Below, piece after piece: positions 42,401 through 51,942 of a DNA stretch of 64,000 bases. The translations under genes were made by a program, and so were the position numbers. Source of the DNA: SAR202 cluster bacterium (GTDB lineage: Bacteria; Chloroflexota; Dehalococcoidia; Lucifugimonadales; Lucifugimonadaceae). The notes under the pieces are model-generated. The model was not told the origin of the DNA and did no database searches. It saw nothing but the letters and a program-made list of their open reading frames with translations. The stretch lies in contig RQOS01000060.1 in the NCBI GenBank assembly GCA_008373205.1, positions 1 to 64,000 on the forward strand. Reading direction: 5' to 3'. Position 1 is the first letter of the stretch, and each line of letters begins with the position of its first letter.

Positions 42401-42831
42401 CTAAGTTTAACTTGTTGATTAAGAATTCCTTGCCTACTAGCAAGTTCAGATATTGAAATCTTGCTTAGATGATCAATTAGGACATTCTCAACATCTTTCC
42501 AAAGCTCTCTTTGACTACAGGAGCTAGTGTGAATACAGATATCTAAATCATCAAGACAATCGACAGGAGAAAGAGTGTAATCTAAAATCTTAATTATTTG
42601 AGATACATACAGTTCTTTTGGATCAATTATAATTTCATGACCACCAGAAGGACCTCTGGTTGAGTTGATTATTTTTGATTTCTGTAGATCGTTAGCAATT
42701 CTTTGTAGAAATTTGACAGGAATTCCTTGATCTTGAGAAACTTCATTAGTTTTAATCAATCCTCTATCTTTGTTTAGAGTAAGATAGACTAATAATCTTA
42801 GTGCATAATCAATTTTCATAGGAATCAACAT
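42397..42831 (-). CDS. Rrf2-family transcriptional regulator, probable Fe-S sensor
   Basis: A 144-residue winged-helix regulator: MKIDYALRLLVYLTLNKD, the DNA-binding KFLQRIANDLQKSKIINSTRGPSGGHEI, and three Cys (CLDDLDICIHTSSC, near residues 92-105) in the place where IscR/NsrR-type members hold an iron-sulfur cluster. It may therefore sense Fe-S status, nitric oxide or redox state; the spacing differs a little from IscR. Either ATG (42831 or 42819, the latter giving MKIDYAL) could be the start. The palindrome at 42893-42914 could be its own operator (inference). Confidence 0.85.
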   Translation of the reverse strand: MLIPMKIDYALRLLVYLTLNKDRGLIKTNEVSQDQGIPVKFLQRIANDLQKSKIINSTRGPSGGHEIIIDPKELYVSQIIKILDYTLSPVDCLDDLDICIHTSSCSQRELWKDVENVLIDHLSKISISELASRQGILNQQVKLS

Positions 42832-42892
42832 ACTTATATACTAGCATAAATATACTAAATAATACTTTTTTGAATTAAATTGCATTATAAAA

Positions 42893-42914
42893 ACATCTAA
42901 AATAATTAAGATGT
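42893..42914. promoter_or_regulatory. Inverted repeat between Rrf2 and rplY genes, candidate operator
   Basis: ACATCT-AAAATAATTA-AGATGT is a perfect six-base inverted repeat with a ten-base spacer in the divergent intergenic region, 62 bases upstream of the Rrf2 gene and 44 bases before rplY. Rrf2 regulators often control their own promoter, so it is a candidate site. Short arms in AT-rich DNA keep confidence low. Confidence 0.3.
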
Positions 42915-42957
42915 CTTATACTTATAGATGCATTAAAAAAAGTTATTGGAATTTAAT

Positions 42958-43647
42958 ATGGCAGAAGTAAAACTAGAAACTCAAAGCAGAAGTACATTTG
43001 GAAAGAAAAATAATTCTTTAAGAAAATCAGGAATTGTTCCAGTTAATATGTATGGACTTGGTGAATCAATTAGCCTTCAGGTAGAAGAAGATCTTTTATA
43101 CAAAACACTTAAAGAAGTGGGTTTTACAACTCCATTAAAAATTTCTATCGAAGGTAAAGAGGAAACTTATACTCTTGTTCGAAATATATCTAGACATCCC
43201 GTGACTGATAAATTATTACACGTTGATTTCTTAAGGGTTGATATGGAAAAAGCTATTGAAGTTCAAGTTCCTGTAACTTTAATTAATCAAGACGATGCAC
43301 CAGGTACAAGAGGAGGAGCTGGAGTTGTGACTCAAGGAACTTATGAGGTAACAATTTTAGCTAAACCCCTTGAAATACCTTCCGCATTAGAAGCAGATTG
43401 TTCTATATTAATAGACTTAGAAACATACTTCCTTGCAAAAGACTTAAACATACCAGAAGGTGCTGAACTTACTTCTGACCCTGAATCACAAATAGCTTGG
43501 ATACAACCACCTAGAGTTCAGGTAACTGAAGAAGAAATGGCAGCTTTGTCAGGTGATGCTGAAGAAGGCGAAGATGGTGAAGGTGATGAATCTTCAGATG
43601 GCGATGCAACAGAATCTTCTGAAGAACAAGGTAGTGAGGAACAATAA
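42958..43647 (+). CDS. rplY: 50S ribosomal protein L25 / general stress protein Ctc
   Basis: A 5S rRNA-binding ribosomal protein of the longer Ctc type (229 residues). The N-terminal L25 domain reads LETQSRSTFGKKNNSLRKSGIVPVNMYG, then YTLVRNISRHPVTDKLLHVDFLRV. The C-terminal TL5-like domain has VEVQVPVTL-type strands (IEVQVPVTLINQDDAPGTRGG) and GAELTSDPESQIAWI. The last ~35 residues are almost all Glu, Asp, Gly and Ser, a common acidic tail. The start ATG (MAEVKLE) was preferred over an in-frame one twelve bases upstream. Confidence 0.93.
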   Translation: MAEVKLETQSRSTFGKKNNSLRKSGIVPVNMYGLGESISLQVEEDLLYKTLKEVGFTTPLKISIEGKEETYTLVRNISRHPVTDKLLHVDFLRVDMEKAIEVQVPVTLINQDDAPGTRGGAGVVTQGTYEVTILAKPLEIPSALEADCSILIDLETYFLAKDLNIPEGAELTSDPESQIAWIQPPRVQVTEEEMAALSGDAEEGEDGEGDESSDGDATESSEEQGSEEQ

Positions 43648-43686
43648 TATATATTGTTTGATATAAACACCTAATACCGAGTAATA

Positions 43687-44883
43687 ATGTTATTTAAAGA
43701 TTTAAAAGAAGCAGCAAAAGATCCAATTTTAGGATTATCTGAGGAATTTAATAATGACTCAAATCCTAATAAAGTCAATTTAGCTGTAGGTGTTTATCAG
43801 GATGATAACGGAAAGACATCAACATTCGAATCAGTCCTTGAAGCTGAAAAAATATTATTGGATATGGATCTTTCTAAATCATATAAACCTATTGATGGTG
43901 ATAAAGAATTTCTTAAGAAATCTATAGAAATGATATTTGGAGAAAAAATTTTAGAAGAAAAGAAAACTTTTCCTATTGGTCTAAATACTCCAGGTGGAAC
44001 AGGAGCCCTTAAGCTAGTTTCTGAGTTTCTAAATGAATTTTCATCCAAATCGACCGTTTGGTTCAGTAATCCAACATGGGCTAATCATAAGCCAATATTT
44101 GAATCATCTGGCTTCGAAACTAAAGGTTATCAATATTTCGATGTAGATAATAATAACATTGATTTTGAAAATATGATCTCTAGCATCAAATCAATACCTT
44201 CTGGTGATATTATTGTTCTTCATGGTTGCTGTCATAACCCTACTGGGTGCGACCTTAATGTAGACCAATGGAAAGAAATTGCTAACGTTCTTAAACAAAA
44301 CAATATAATAACAATTTGTGATTTCGCTTATCAAGGTCTTGCAGATGGAGTTGAAGAAGATGCATTAGGTGTAAGAATATTAAGTGAAATTTTAGATGAT
44401 ATCTTCATATGCTCAAGTTACTCTAAAAATTTTGGTCTATATAGTGAGAGAGTTGGATGTTTATTTTATAGTACAAAAGATAAAAACAAATGTGAAAAAA
44501 TCTTGAGTCAATTAAAGAAAACTGCAAGAACAATATATTCTAATCCACCTGCACATGGATCTGAAATTGTAAAAATCATACTAGATGATGATCATTTGAA
44601 GAAGTTATGGATTAAGGATCTAACAATATTAAGAGAAAGAATTAAAGATATGAGATCTTCACTTAATTCTAATCTAATTAAGTTGGGCTGTAAAAAAGAT
44701 TTTTCTTTTATAGTTGATCAAAAAGGTATGTTTAGTTTTAGTGGGATAAATAGTGATGATGTTAAGAAATTAAAGGATGAACATTCTATCTATATTGTTG
44801 GATCTGGAAGAATAAATATAGCAGGTATTACAACTAAAAACATTGATTACATTAGCGGAAGCATTAACAAAATAATTAGTTGA
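43687..44883 (+). CDS. Aspartate/aromatic aminotransferase (class I, AspC/TyrB type)
   Basis: A PLP-dependent transaminase of 398 residues in the Ia/AspC-TyrB lineage: LGLSEEFNNDSNPNKVNLAVGVYQDD at the start, TPGGTGALKLVSEFL, LHGCCHNPTGCDLN, CDFAYQGLADG, and the PLP Lys in SSYSKNFGLYSERVG near residue 247. It exchanges amino groups between Asp, Glu and possibly Tyr/Phe and their keto acids. Whether it serves aspartate or aromatic amino acids cannot be decided by eye. It lies 39 bases after rplY and converges with the DUF1015 locus. Confidence 0.9.
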   Translation: MLFKDLKEAAKDPILGLSEEFNNDSNPNKVNLAVGVYQDDNGKTSTFESVLEAEKILLDMDLSKSYKPIDGDKEFLKKSIEMIFGEKILEEKKTFPIGLNTPGGTGALKLVSEFLNEFSSKSTVWFSNPTWANHKPIFESSGFETKGYQYFDVDNNNIDFENMISSIKSIPSGDIIVLHGCCHNPTGCDLNVDQWKEIANVLKQNNIITICDFAYQGLADGVEEDALGVRILSEILDDIFICSSYSKNFGLYSERVGCLFYSTKDKNKCEKILSQLKKTARTIYSNPPAHGSEIVKIILDDDHLKKLWIKDLTILRERIKDMRSSLNSNLIKLGCKKDFSFIVDQKGMFSFSGINSDDVKKLKDEHSIYIVGSGRINIAGITTKNIDYISGSINKIIS

Positions 44884-44890
44884 TTGTATT

Positions 44891-46163
44891 TTATATATTA
44901 CCTTCCAAACTTTGAAAAACTAATCCTGCAGGAGGCTTTGGCAAAAAGTTTGTTACCTTCGGAGGCAACCTGTCACCAGAATTAACTGCCGATAAAAAAC
45001 TATCCATTGGAATTGGTCTCATCATTAGTACAATTAAGTTGTCTTCGGATAATAACTTATTTTTTATCTCACTTAGATCTGTCTCAAACATTATATTTTC
45101 TTCAAAATCTGGTTGTAAGTTTTGCCTAATAAAATTTTCATGGATAAATGTATAATCATTTATTTGAGTTTTATTATTTTCTGAATAGATATAAGTATTA
45201 ATTTGATTATCTTTTTTAATTAAGATCCCAAAATGAATGTTTATAAAGTTATTTTCTTCACAGATATCTTTATAAAATTTATTAATAAAATTTTCATCAA
45301 AAGATTGAGAAGAGTTCTTGTATTCATTAATGTTTTCATTTAAGTTTATTTTTTTTAATAATTCATCTATCTTAGATGATTCTAATTTTATATATCGATG
45401 ATAAGAGCGAGTAATCAAACCTGGTTCATTCATAGAAATCAATTGAATCATTCTGTAATTTATTGATTCTTTAGAATTTATTTCTCTTTTAGAACGTATA
45501 TTAGATAAATATCTGAGACCTGCCTCGTACCTATGATGACCATCTGCAATATAAATTTTAGAATCTGAGAATTTGTCACAAATTAATCTTATCGTTCCTT
45601 TATCAGTAACTCTCCAAACTTTAATTTTTTGCAAGCCATCAGGTGAAATATCTATATATGGTTTTTTACCAGAAATTGATTTGACTAAATTAGCAACAGT
45701 CTCTCTGGAATCGTCTTCATAAAGGCATAATAATGGGCTATAGTTTGATCTTGCTACTTCCATAAGCTTAAATCTATCTTCAACCCATTCATCCCTAGTT
45801 TTCTCATGAGGAATAACTATTCTTTTTGAATAATCTTCGACTTTAATTGCACATATGAATCCTTTTCGAGTGATAGTTTTATCACCATAAGAAAATTCTT
45901 CTTCCGTTACGTAAATAGAAGGTGAGTTATCCTGAATCAAAACCCCTTCTTTTATTTTGAGTCTCAGCTGCTGAGAAATATGGGTCTTCATCTAAACCTC
46001 TTAGACCTAACTCAAGCCTGACAGTATTATAGTTTGAAATTTCATATAACTTTTTTTGAAGCCTAGGCGAAATGCTATCAAAAGGAGGACAGACATTTGA
46101 TGATAAATCTCCAGATATTTTTTGATTATATCTAATGCCCTTAAAAGGAAGTAGTTCTGCCAT
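44891..46163 (-). pseudogene. DUF1015-family gene interrupted by a frameshift
   Basis: Two frames together cover one DUF1015 protein. The first (46163 to 45927) has PFKGIRYNQKISGDLSSNVCPPFD and YNTVRLELG. The second (readable from 45991 to 44891) continues with KEGVLIQDNSPSIYVTEEEF, YIADGHHRYEAGLRYL and the family ending PKPPAGLVFQSL. The break lies near 45955-45975, where DEDPYFSAAET in frame one should run into LKIKEGVL in frame two, needing a one-base forward shift. It could be a sequencing or assembly error, a real mutation, or much less likely programmed frameshifting. DUF1015 proteins are thought to be serine kinases or related enzymes. Confidence 0.8.
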
Positions 46164-46272
46164 AAATTCTTAATATTTTTTTTCTTATGTTGTTATTTTA
46201 TAGAAAATTTGAATAAAACATTGTAACCATATTTATTTTATTTATCATTATAAAAAAACGAGGGAGTTTAAT

Positions 46273-46485
46273 ATGGCTGGTAAAAAAAAGTCTGTTTCAT
46301 TTGAAATTCAAGAAGATCTAGTTGGTATGCTAGAGCATATTACGAAAAAGTATGATTTACCAAATATAGATAAGGCTATGAGATGTGTTCTAGATTTTGT
46401 GGCATTAGATGGAGATTGGGAAGATATTTTTACTAAAAGAAGATGCTTAAGGTGCGGTGGGAAACTTGGTTGGGAAGAAAAATAA
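46273..46485 (+). CDS. Small CxxC protein with ribbon-helix-helix-like N-terminus
   Basis: A 70-residue protein with a good ribosome site (GAGGGAGTTTAAT). The N-terminal part KKSVSFEIQEDLVGMLEHIT followed by DKAMRCVLDFVAL has the strand-helix-helix look of a small DNA-binding protein. The C-terminal end CLRCGGKLGWEE has a single CxxC that could bind zinc when dimerised. No family is recognised with certainty. It is convergent with the acetyltransferase gene (3-base gap) and divergent from the DUF1015 locus. Confidence 0.65.
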   Translation: MAGKKKSVSFEIQEDLVGMLEHITKKYDLPNIDKAMRCVLDFVALDGDWEDIFTKRRCLRCGGKLGWEEK

Positions 46486-46488
46486 TAC

Positions 46489-46923
46489 TCATAAAATTTT
46501 ATACATTTCTATATGAGGAATATTAGCTTCAAGGAATATATTTCCTTTTTCTTTATATCCTGAATTAATATAGAAATCTTTGGCATGTAACTGTGCATGG
46601 AGAGTAATTAACTTAGCTCCAATACGTTCAGCATGTAACTCCAAAAATCTTAACACCTTTTTCCCGTATCCACTTTTTCTATATTTTTTTAATACAGCCA
46701 TCCTTCCAATTGTCATATTATCTGTAGATATATTTATTAATCTACCCGTTGCTAATGGAACTGAATCTAGATAAGCTATTGCATGAAAGGATAAATTATC
46801 TAAATCATCAAGTTCTTCCTCTTCAGGAACTCCTTGTTCATTAATGAAAACTTCTTCTCTGATTTTTAAGCAATCAGAAATTTGTTTTGTATTAGATGCT
46901 TCAATGACCTCTAATCTACTCAT
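46489..46923 (-). CDS. GNAT-family N-acetyltransferase (ElaA/YjcF-like)
   Basis: A 144-residue acetyltransferase with IREEVFINEQGVPEEEELDDLD near residue 22, the acetyl-CoA loop MAVLKKYRKSGYGKKVLRFLE near residue 75, and LHAQLHAKDFYINSGYKEKG near residue 108. The pattern fits the ElaA/YjcF subgroup, whose acceptor is not known. It is divergent from ligA, which begins 64 bases away. Confidence 0.85.
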   Translation of the reverse strand: MSRLEVIEASNTKQISDCLKIREEVFINEQGVPEEEELDDLDNLSFHAIAYLDSVPLATGRLINISTDNMTIGRMAVLKKYRKSGYGKKVLRFLELHAERIGAKLITLHAQLHAKDFYINSGYKEKGNIFLEANIPHIEMYKIL

Positions 46924-46987
46924 TCATAACACTTCCAAAATTAGTTGTAATATCTATAATTTAGTAATAATTTATAATTTTTTTTTT

Positions 46988-49033
46988 ATGGTTTCAAATC
47001 AAACTAAAAGACAAATAGAGAACTTAAGAATAGAAATAGAACAAGCTAATGAAGCTTATTACGTTGAAGAAAATTCATCAATGTCTGATTTTGAGTATGA
47101 TAAAAAATTTAGAGAATTAATTGATTTAGAAAAAAAATACCCTGAACTAATTTCGGAGAATTCTCCAACTCAAAGAATAGGAGGCCTTCCTGCAGAAAAC
47201 TTTAACCAAGTTCAACACCTAACTCCAATGTTAAGTTTGTCGAATGTTTTTAATTATGAGGAGTTGAAAGAATGGATAGAAAGAAACTCAAAAACTATTG
47301 GTGTAAATATCTTCCCTATTATGTGTGAATTGAAAATTGATGGCCTAGCAGTTTCAGTTAAATATATAAACGGGTTTTTATCTGAAGCATCAACGAGAGG
47401 AAATGGAGTTATAGGTGAAGAAATAACTAATAATGTTAAAACTATAAGATCTCTTCCTCTGAGAATTAATAGTTTAGATCCATTAGAATTTAGAGGTGAA
47501 ATATATTTCCCTAATTCAAAATTTAATCAATTTAATAATCAAAGAGAATCCGAAGGATTAAGAATATATTCAAACCCTAGAAATGCTGCATCAGGTTCTG
47601 TTAGACAACTTGATCCCTCTGAAACTTCAAAAAGACCTATAAATATTTTTTTCTATAGTCTTTTAAATGGTCAAGGGTCAGAATTATTAGATTCCCAATC
47701 TAAAGCTTTAGATAAAATAAAAGATTTAGGTTTAAGGACTGAAAAAAATTACAAAAAAATAAATTCTTTCGAAGAATTATTAGAATTTATTGAGTACTGG
47801 AGTTCAAATAGATCAAATTTAGACTATGGAACAGATGGCATAGTAATAAAAATAGATAACGTAAATTACCAAAAAAAACTAGGAAGTACAGGTAGAATAC
47901 CTAGATGGGCCACAGCTTTCAAGTTTCCACCTGAAGTAGTTGAGACAACTATAAAAAAGATCAATTTTAATGTTGGTAGAACTGGAGTATTGACACCATG
48001 GGCAGAATTAGAACCTGTAATAATTGATGGAGTAACGATAAGTAGGGCAACTCTTCATAACAAAGATGAAATTGAAAGAAAAGATCTAAGAGAGAAAGAC
48101 TTAATTGAACTTCAAAGAGCAGGAGAAGTAATTCCTCAAATACTTAGAATATCTAAAAATAATAAGAGAGAAAAAGATTCTAAGAAGTTTCAGTTCCCTC
48201 AAAATTGTCTTCCTCCGTGTAACAGTATTCTATTTGTAGACCCAAATGAAGTTTCTATAATGTGTACAAATTCTTCATGTGAGAATAAATTTGAAAGGTT
48301 ATTACAATATTTTGCTTCTAAAAATTGTATGGATATTGAAGGTTTAGGAAATAAAATTTGTTCTATACTTTTCAAAAATAATATAATCAAATCATTAGAT
48401 GATATTTATAACCTAAAAAATCATATAAATGAATTAAACCAAATTGAAGGATTTGGAGATAAAAGCATCAACAAACTTTTATTGAGTATAGAAAATTCTA
48501 AAAACAAAAATTTTAGTCGATTATTAACTTCTTTTGGTATAGATGGTGTTGGGTCTGAAATAGCAGAATTAATATCAGAAAAAATAAATAATTTAGAAGA
48601 ACTTAATAACAAAATTAAAAATTTAGAAAATCTAAGAGAAATATTAATCGATATTGATGGAATTGGGCCAATAGTTGCTGAAAATTTTATAAGATGGTCA
48701 ATGGATGAAAACAACAGAATATTAATATCGAAATTCATAGAAATTGGAATAGGCAAAGAAAATGAAAAAAATAATCAAAAAAGTAATTTATTTGAGAAGA
48801 AATCTTTTGTAATAACTGGAAGTTTTATTGATATAAAAAGAAATGAGTTAGAAATACTCTTAAAAGAAAATGGAGGTAAGGTTACAAATAAAATTTCAAA
48901 CAAAACTGATTATCTTATTTTAGGAGAAAATCCTGGCTCTAAATTATTAGAAGCTCAGGATAAAAATGTGACTATTATTAATTTTTCTCAACTAAAATCT
49001 TTAATTGAAGAAGGGATCCTTCCTAATGGATAA
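46988..49033 (+). CDS. ligA: NAD-dependent DNA ligase LigA
   Basis: LigA seals nicks in DNA using NAD. At 681 residues it has the full domain set: the Ia domain (YYVEENSSMSDFEYDKKFREL), adenylation domain with catalytic Lys in CELKIDGLAVS near residue 119, RGNGVIGEE, the OB-fold, a Cys4 zinc finger (LPPCNSILFVDPNEVSIMC then SSCENKFE), helix-hairpin-helix repeats (GFGDKSINKLL, IDGIGPIVAENF) and a BRCT domain (KSFVITGSFIDIKRNEL). The ATG at 46988 gives the standard N-terminus; upstream in-frame codons are not family-like. There is no ribosome site (a run of T precedes the ATG), so initiation may be leaderless. Confidence 0.96.
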   Translation: MVSNQTKRQIENLRIEIEQANEAYYVEENSSMSDFEYDKKFRELIDLEKKYPELISENSPTQRIGGLPAENFNQVQHLTPMLSLSNVFNYEELKEWIERNSKTIGVNIFPIMCELKIDGLAVSVKYINGFLSEASTRGNGVIGEEITNNVKTIRSLPLRINSLDPLEFRGEIYFPNSKFNQFNNQRESEGLRIYSNPRNAASGSVRQLDPSETSKRPINIFFYSLLNGQGSELLDSQSKALDKIKDLGLRTEKNYKKINSFEELLEFIEYWSSNRSNLDYGTDGIVIKIDNVNYQKKLGSTGRIPRWATAFKFPPEVVETTIKKINFNVGRTGVLTPWAELEPVIIDGVTISRATLHNKDEIERKDLREKDLIELQRAGEVIPQILRISKNNKREKDSKKFQFPQNCLPPCNSILFVDPNEVSIMCTNSSCENKFERLLQYFASKNCMDIEGLGNKICSILFKNNIIKSLDDIYNLKNHINELNQIEGFGDKSINKLLLSIENSKNKNFSRLLTSFGIDGVGSEIAELISEKINNLEELNNKIKNLENLREILIDIDGIGPIVAENFIRWSMDENNRILISKFIEIGIGKENEKNNQKSNLFEKKSFVITGSFIDIKRNELEILLKENGGKVTNKISNKTDYLILGENPGSKLLEAQDKNVTIINFSQLKSLIEEGILPNG

Positions 49034-49604
49034 TTGGATAATTTTAGGAGTAGGCAATCCAGGGGATAAATATGCAAATACAAAGCATAATGTACCTTGG
49101 TGGATACTAGACAATTTGCAAAAAAAATTATCACTTTACAAAAAATATCAAAAAAAAGAAAAAAACTACTTAGAAGTGAGATTTGATCTTGATGAATATA
49201 GTATTTATACGATATACCCTACTACTTTTGTAAATAATTCAGGCTTAGCTATAAAAGATCTTCTTGATAAGGATAAATTTTCTCTAGATAAAACAATTGT
49301 TATATCAGATGATATAAACCTAGAAGAAGGAAGAATAAGAATAAGAAGAAAAGGAAGTAGTGGGGGTCACAACGGATTAAAATCTATAATTAACCATCTT
49401 GGAACTGAAAATTTTGTTCGATTGAGAGTTGGTATCGGTAAGCCACATCAAAATGAAGATCAAATAAAGTATGTATTATCAAAAGTAAAAAATGAAAAAT
49501 TAGTAAATAAATCTTGCCAAGATGCTTCAGATGCATGCATAAATATAATTGAAAATGGTATAACTAAATCTATGGAAAAATTTAATGGAGAAATCGATGT
49601 CTAA
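49026..49604 (+). CDS. pth: Peptidyl-tRNA hydrolase
   Basis: Pth releases peptides from prematurely dropped peptidyl-tRNA. The 192-residue protein has IILGVGNPGDKYANTKHNVPWWILD with the catalytic His, a PTTFVNNSGLAIKDLL segment holding the key Asn, ISDDINLEEGRIRIRRKGSSGGHNGLKSI, and VRLRVGIGKP. The start overlaps ligA by eight bases and the end overlaps the ene-reductase gene by eight, so ligA-pth-reductase are probably translated as coupled genes. Confidence 0.94.
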   Translation: MDNWIILGVGNPGDKYANTKHNVPWWILDNLQKKLSLYKKYQKKEKNYLEVRFDLDEYSIYTIYPTTFVNNSGLAIKDLLDKDKFSLDKTIVISDDINLEEGRIRIRRKGSSGGHNGLKSIINHLGTENFVRLRVGIGKPHQNEDQIKYVLSKVKNEKLVNKSCQDASDACINIIENGITKSMEKFNGEIDV

Positions 49605-50682
49605 ACTTTTTGAACCAATTAAGATAAGAGGCGAAGAAATAAAAAATAGATCATGGGTATCGCCAATGTGTCAATATTCATGTGAAGACGGTTACGCTAA
49701 CAATTGGCATATGGTTCATTTAGGATCAAGAGCAGTAGGTGGTGCAGGTTTAGTAATGTCTGAAGCAGCTGCAGTTGAACCAGAAGGACGAATTAGTCCT
49801 TGGGATTTGGGCATTTGGAAAGATGAACATATAGAACCATTAAAAGAAATAACCAAGTTTATTTCCGAACAAGGCTCAACGCCAGCTATACAACTAGCTC
49901 ACGCAGGTAGAAAGGCTTCAACTAAAAGACCATGGCAAGGTAGAGGTAAAATTGAAAGCAAAGATGGAGGATGGATTCCTAAAGGACCAAGTTCAATACC
50001 TTTTGATGATGAATCTCAAGAACCTATTGAATTAAAAATCGAAGAAATTATTGATATTAAATCTAAATTTGTAGATTCTGCAGAAAGATCTATTGAAGCA
50101 GGATTCAAATGTATTGAATTACATTTAGCTCATGGTTATTTGGTTCATGAATTTTTTTCTCCTATATCAAATATTAGAGAAGATAGTTACGGTGGAACAA
50201 TTGAAAATAGAACTTCATTTGGAGTAGAAATAGCAAAAGAAATAAGAAAAAAAATTGGAGACAAAATACCTATTTTTGCTAGAATATCTGTAACAGAATA
50301 TCATCCTAACGGATGGGATATTGAATCTTCAATTTTATTATCAAAAAAACTAGGAGAAGTTGGAGTAGATTTAATTGATTGCTCGTCCGGAGGAAACTAT
50401 TCAGACCAAAAAATTAAGTTAGAAAAAGGTTATCAAGTTCCCCTCTCAAAATCCATCAAAGATGGTGCAGAAATTCTTACAGGCACAGTTGGATTAATCT
50501 CTGATAATGGTCATGCTGAAGAAATATTGAGTAATAATGAGGCAGATGCAATATTTTTAGGAAGAGAATTATTGAGAAATCCATATTGGAGCTTATATTC
50601 TCAAGAAGATATTAATGCTTGGCCCTTACAATATCAAAGGTCATTCGAAGGAACAGGAAAAATCAAGTATATCAGGCAATAA
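49597..50682 (+). CDS. NADH:flavin oxidoreductase / ene-reductase (YqjM-like)
   Basis: An FMN-dependent TIM-barrel oxidoreductase of the Old Yellow Enzyme family, 361 residues. It shows SWVSPMCQYSCEDGYANNWH with the YqjM-type Cys, HLGSRAVGGAGLVMSEA, IQLAHAGRKAS, the substrate-binding His pair within ELHLAHGYLVHEFFSP, and DAIFLGRELLRNPYW at the phosphate end. Such enzymes reduce activated C=C bonds. The physiological substrate is unknown. The ATG has GGAG six bases upstream and overlaps pth. The stop abuts the convergent serS stop with no gap. Confidence 0.93.
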   Translation: MSKLFEPIKIRGEEIKNRSWVSPMCQYSCEDGYANNWHMVHLGSRAVGGAGLVMSEAAAVEPEGRISPWDLGIWKDEHIEPLKEITKFISEQGSTPAIQLAHAGRKASTKRPWQGRGKIESKDGGWIPKGPSSIPFDDESQEPIELKIEEIIDIKSKFVDSAERSIEAGFKCIELHLAHGYLVHEFFSPISNIREDSYGGTIENRTSFGVEIAKEIRKKIGDKIPIFARISVTEYHPNGWDIESSILLSKKLGEVGVDLIDCSSGGNYSDQKIKLEKGYQVPLSKSIKDGAEILTGTVGLISDNGHAEEILSNNEADAIFLGRELLRNPYWSLYSQEDINAWPLQYQRSFEGTGKIKYIRQ

Positions 50683-51942
50683 TTAGATACTTTCAAAACC
50701 TGTATAGGGTATCAAAACTTCAGGAATTTTAATACTTCCATCTTCTTGCTGACCATTTTCTATTATAGCTACCCAAATTCTTGGGAGAGCTAGACCTGAT
50801 CCATTTAAGGTATGAGGGAAAATTGTTGATGAAGCTTGAGTTTCTTTATATCTAGTATTATTTCTTCTAGACTGAAAATCATAACAATTAGATATAGATG
50901 AAACTTCTAGCCATTCCTTAGAACCAGCAGCCCAAACTTCAATATCAAATGTTATAGCAGATTGAAAACCTATATCTCCGGTTGATAGTTGAATCAATTT
51001 AGAGCTTAACTCTAATCTATCGCAAAGAGTTCTTGCATTATCTATCATTGATTCTAAATGTTCTTCAGAATCATCTGGATGAACGTACTTAAACATCTCA
51101 ACTTTATAAAACTGATGTACCCTTTTTATACCTCTAATATCTCTACCTGCAGAAGTATGTTCTTTTCTAAAACTTGGGGTTCTTGCGACATAACTTTTTG
51201 GTAAACTAGCTGGAGTTATAATTTTACCTTGATGTAGACCATTTAATGAAACTTCAGCGGTAGGTATTAGCCAAAGATCAGTTTCATCATCTCTATATAA
51301 ATTGTCTTTAAATTTTGGTAAATTTCCAGATCCTATCATTGTTTCTTGCTTTACTAAATAAGGAGGATCAATTTCTTCATACCCAAATTCATCCGTATGT
51401 ACGTCCATCATCCAGTTCATCAAAGCTCTATGTAGTCGTGCACCTTTCCCTTTAAATACAAAAAATCTAGCACCTGATATATTTGCACCTGCTTCTAAGT
51501 CTAAAATATCTTTCTCTGGGCCTATGTCCCAATGAGGTTTTATATAATTTTCATCTCTTTGTACTCCAATTACATCTTTTTCTATATTTGAATTCTCATC
51601 CTCTCCTATGGGGACATTTTTATCTGGTAAATTTGGAATATTAAGCATAATTTCTTTTATTTTTTCATTTATAACAGCAAGCTCTTCATCTACTTTTTTT
51701 AATTCTCCAGATAGCTTTTTTATGAATAAACTTTCTTCAGATGTTGGTTTTCTTTTCTCTTGTCCAATTTTTTTTGAAATTTCATTTCTTGTTGATCTTT
51801 TATCGTCACCATCAGAAATATAATTACGTCTTTTAGTGTCTAGTTCTACTAATATATCCAGATTGGAAATATCATAGCCTCTATTTGATAAGCCTTCAGA
51901 AAAAATTTCTTTATTTTCTATAATCTTTTTTATATCTAACAT
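50683..51942 (-). CDS. serS: Seryl-tRNA synthetase
   Basis: SerS charges tRNA-Ser (one such tRNA is at 27980-28069). The class II enzyme of 419 residues has the N-terminal helical arm that reads the long variable arm of the tRNA (about 30-110, Lys/Glu-rich), then motif 2 (ARTPSFRKEHTSAGRDIRGIKRVHQFYKVEMF) and motif 3 (NGSGLALPRIWVAIIENGQ). Its start overlaps the lysS stop by one base. No T-box or leader peptide is visible upstream of lysS-serS. Confidence 0.96.
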   Translation of the reverse strand: MLDIKKIIENKEIFSEGLSNRGYDISNLDILVELDTKRRNYISDGDDKRSTRNEISKKIGQEKRKPTSEESLFIKKLSGELKKVDEELAVINEKIKEIMLNIPNLPDKNVPIGEDENSNIEKDVIGVQRDENYIKPHWDIGPEKDILDLEAGANISGARFFVFKGKGARLHRALMNWMMDVHTDEFGYEEIDPPYLVKQETMIGSGNLPKFKDNLYRDDETDLWLIPTAEVSLNGLHQGKIITPASLPKSYVARTPSFRKEHTSAGRDIRGIKRVHQFYKVEMFKYVHPDDSEEHLESMIDNARTLCDRLELSSKLIQLSTGDIGFQSAITFDIEVWAAGSKEWLEVSSISNCYDFQSRRNNTRYKETQASSTIFPHTLNGSGLALPRIWVAIIENGQQEDGSIKIPEVLIPYTGFESI

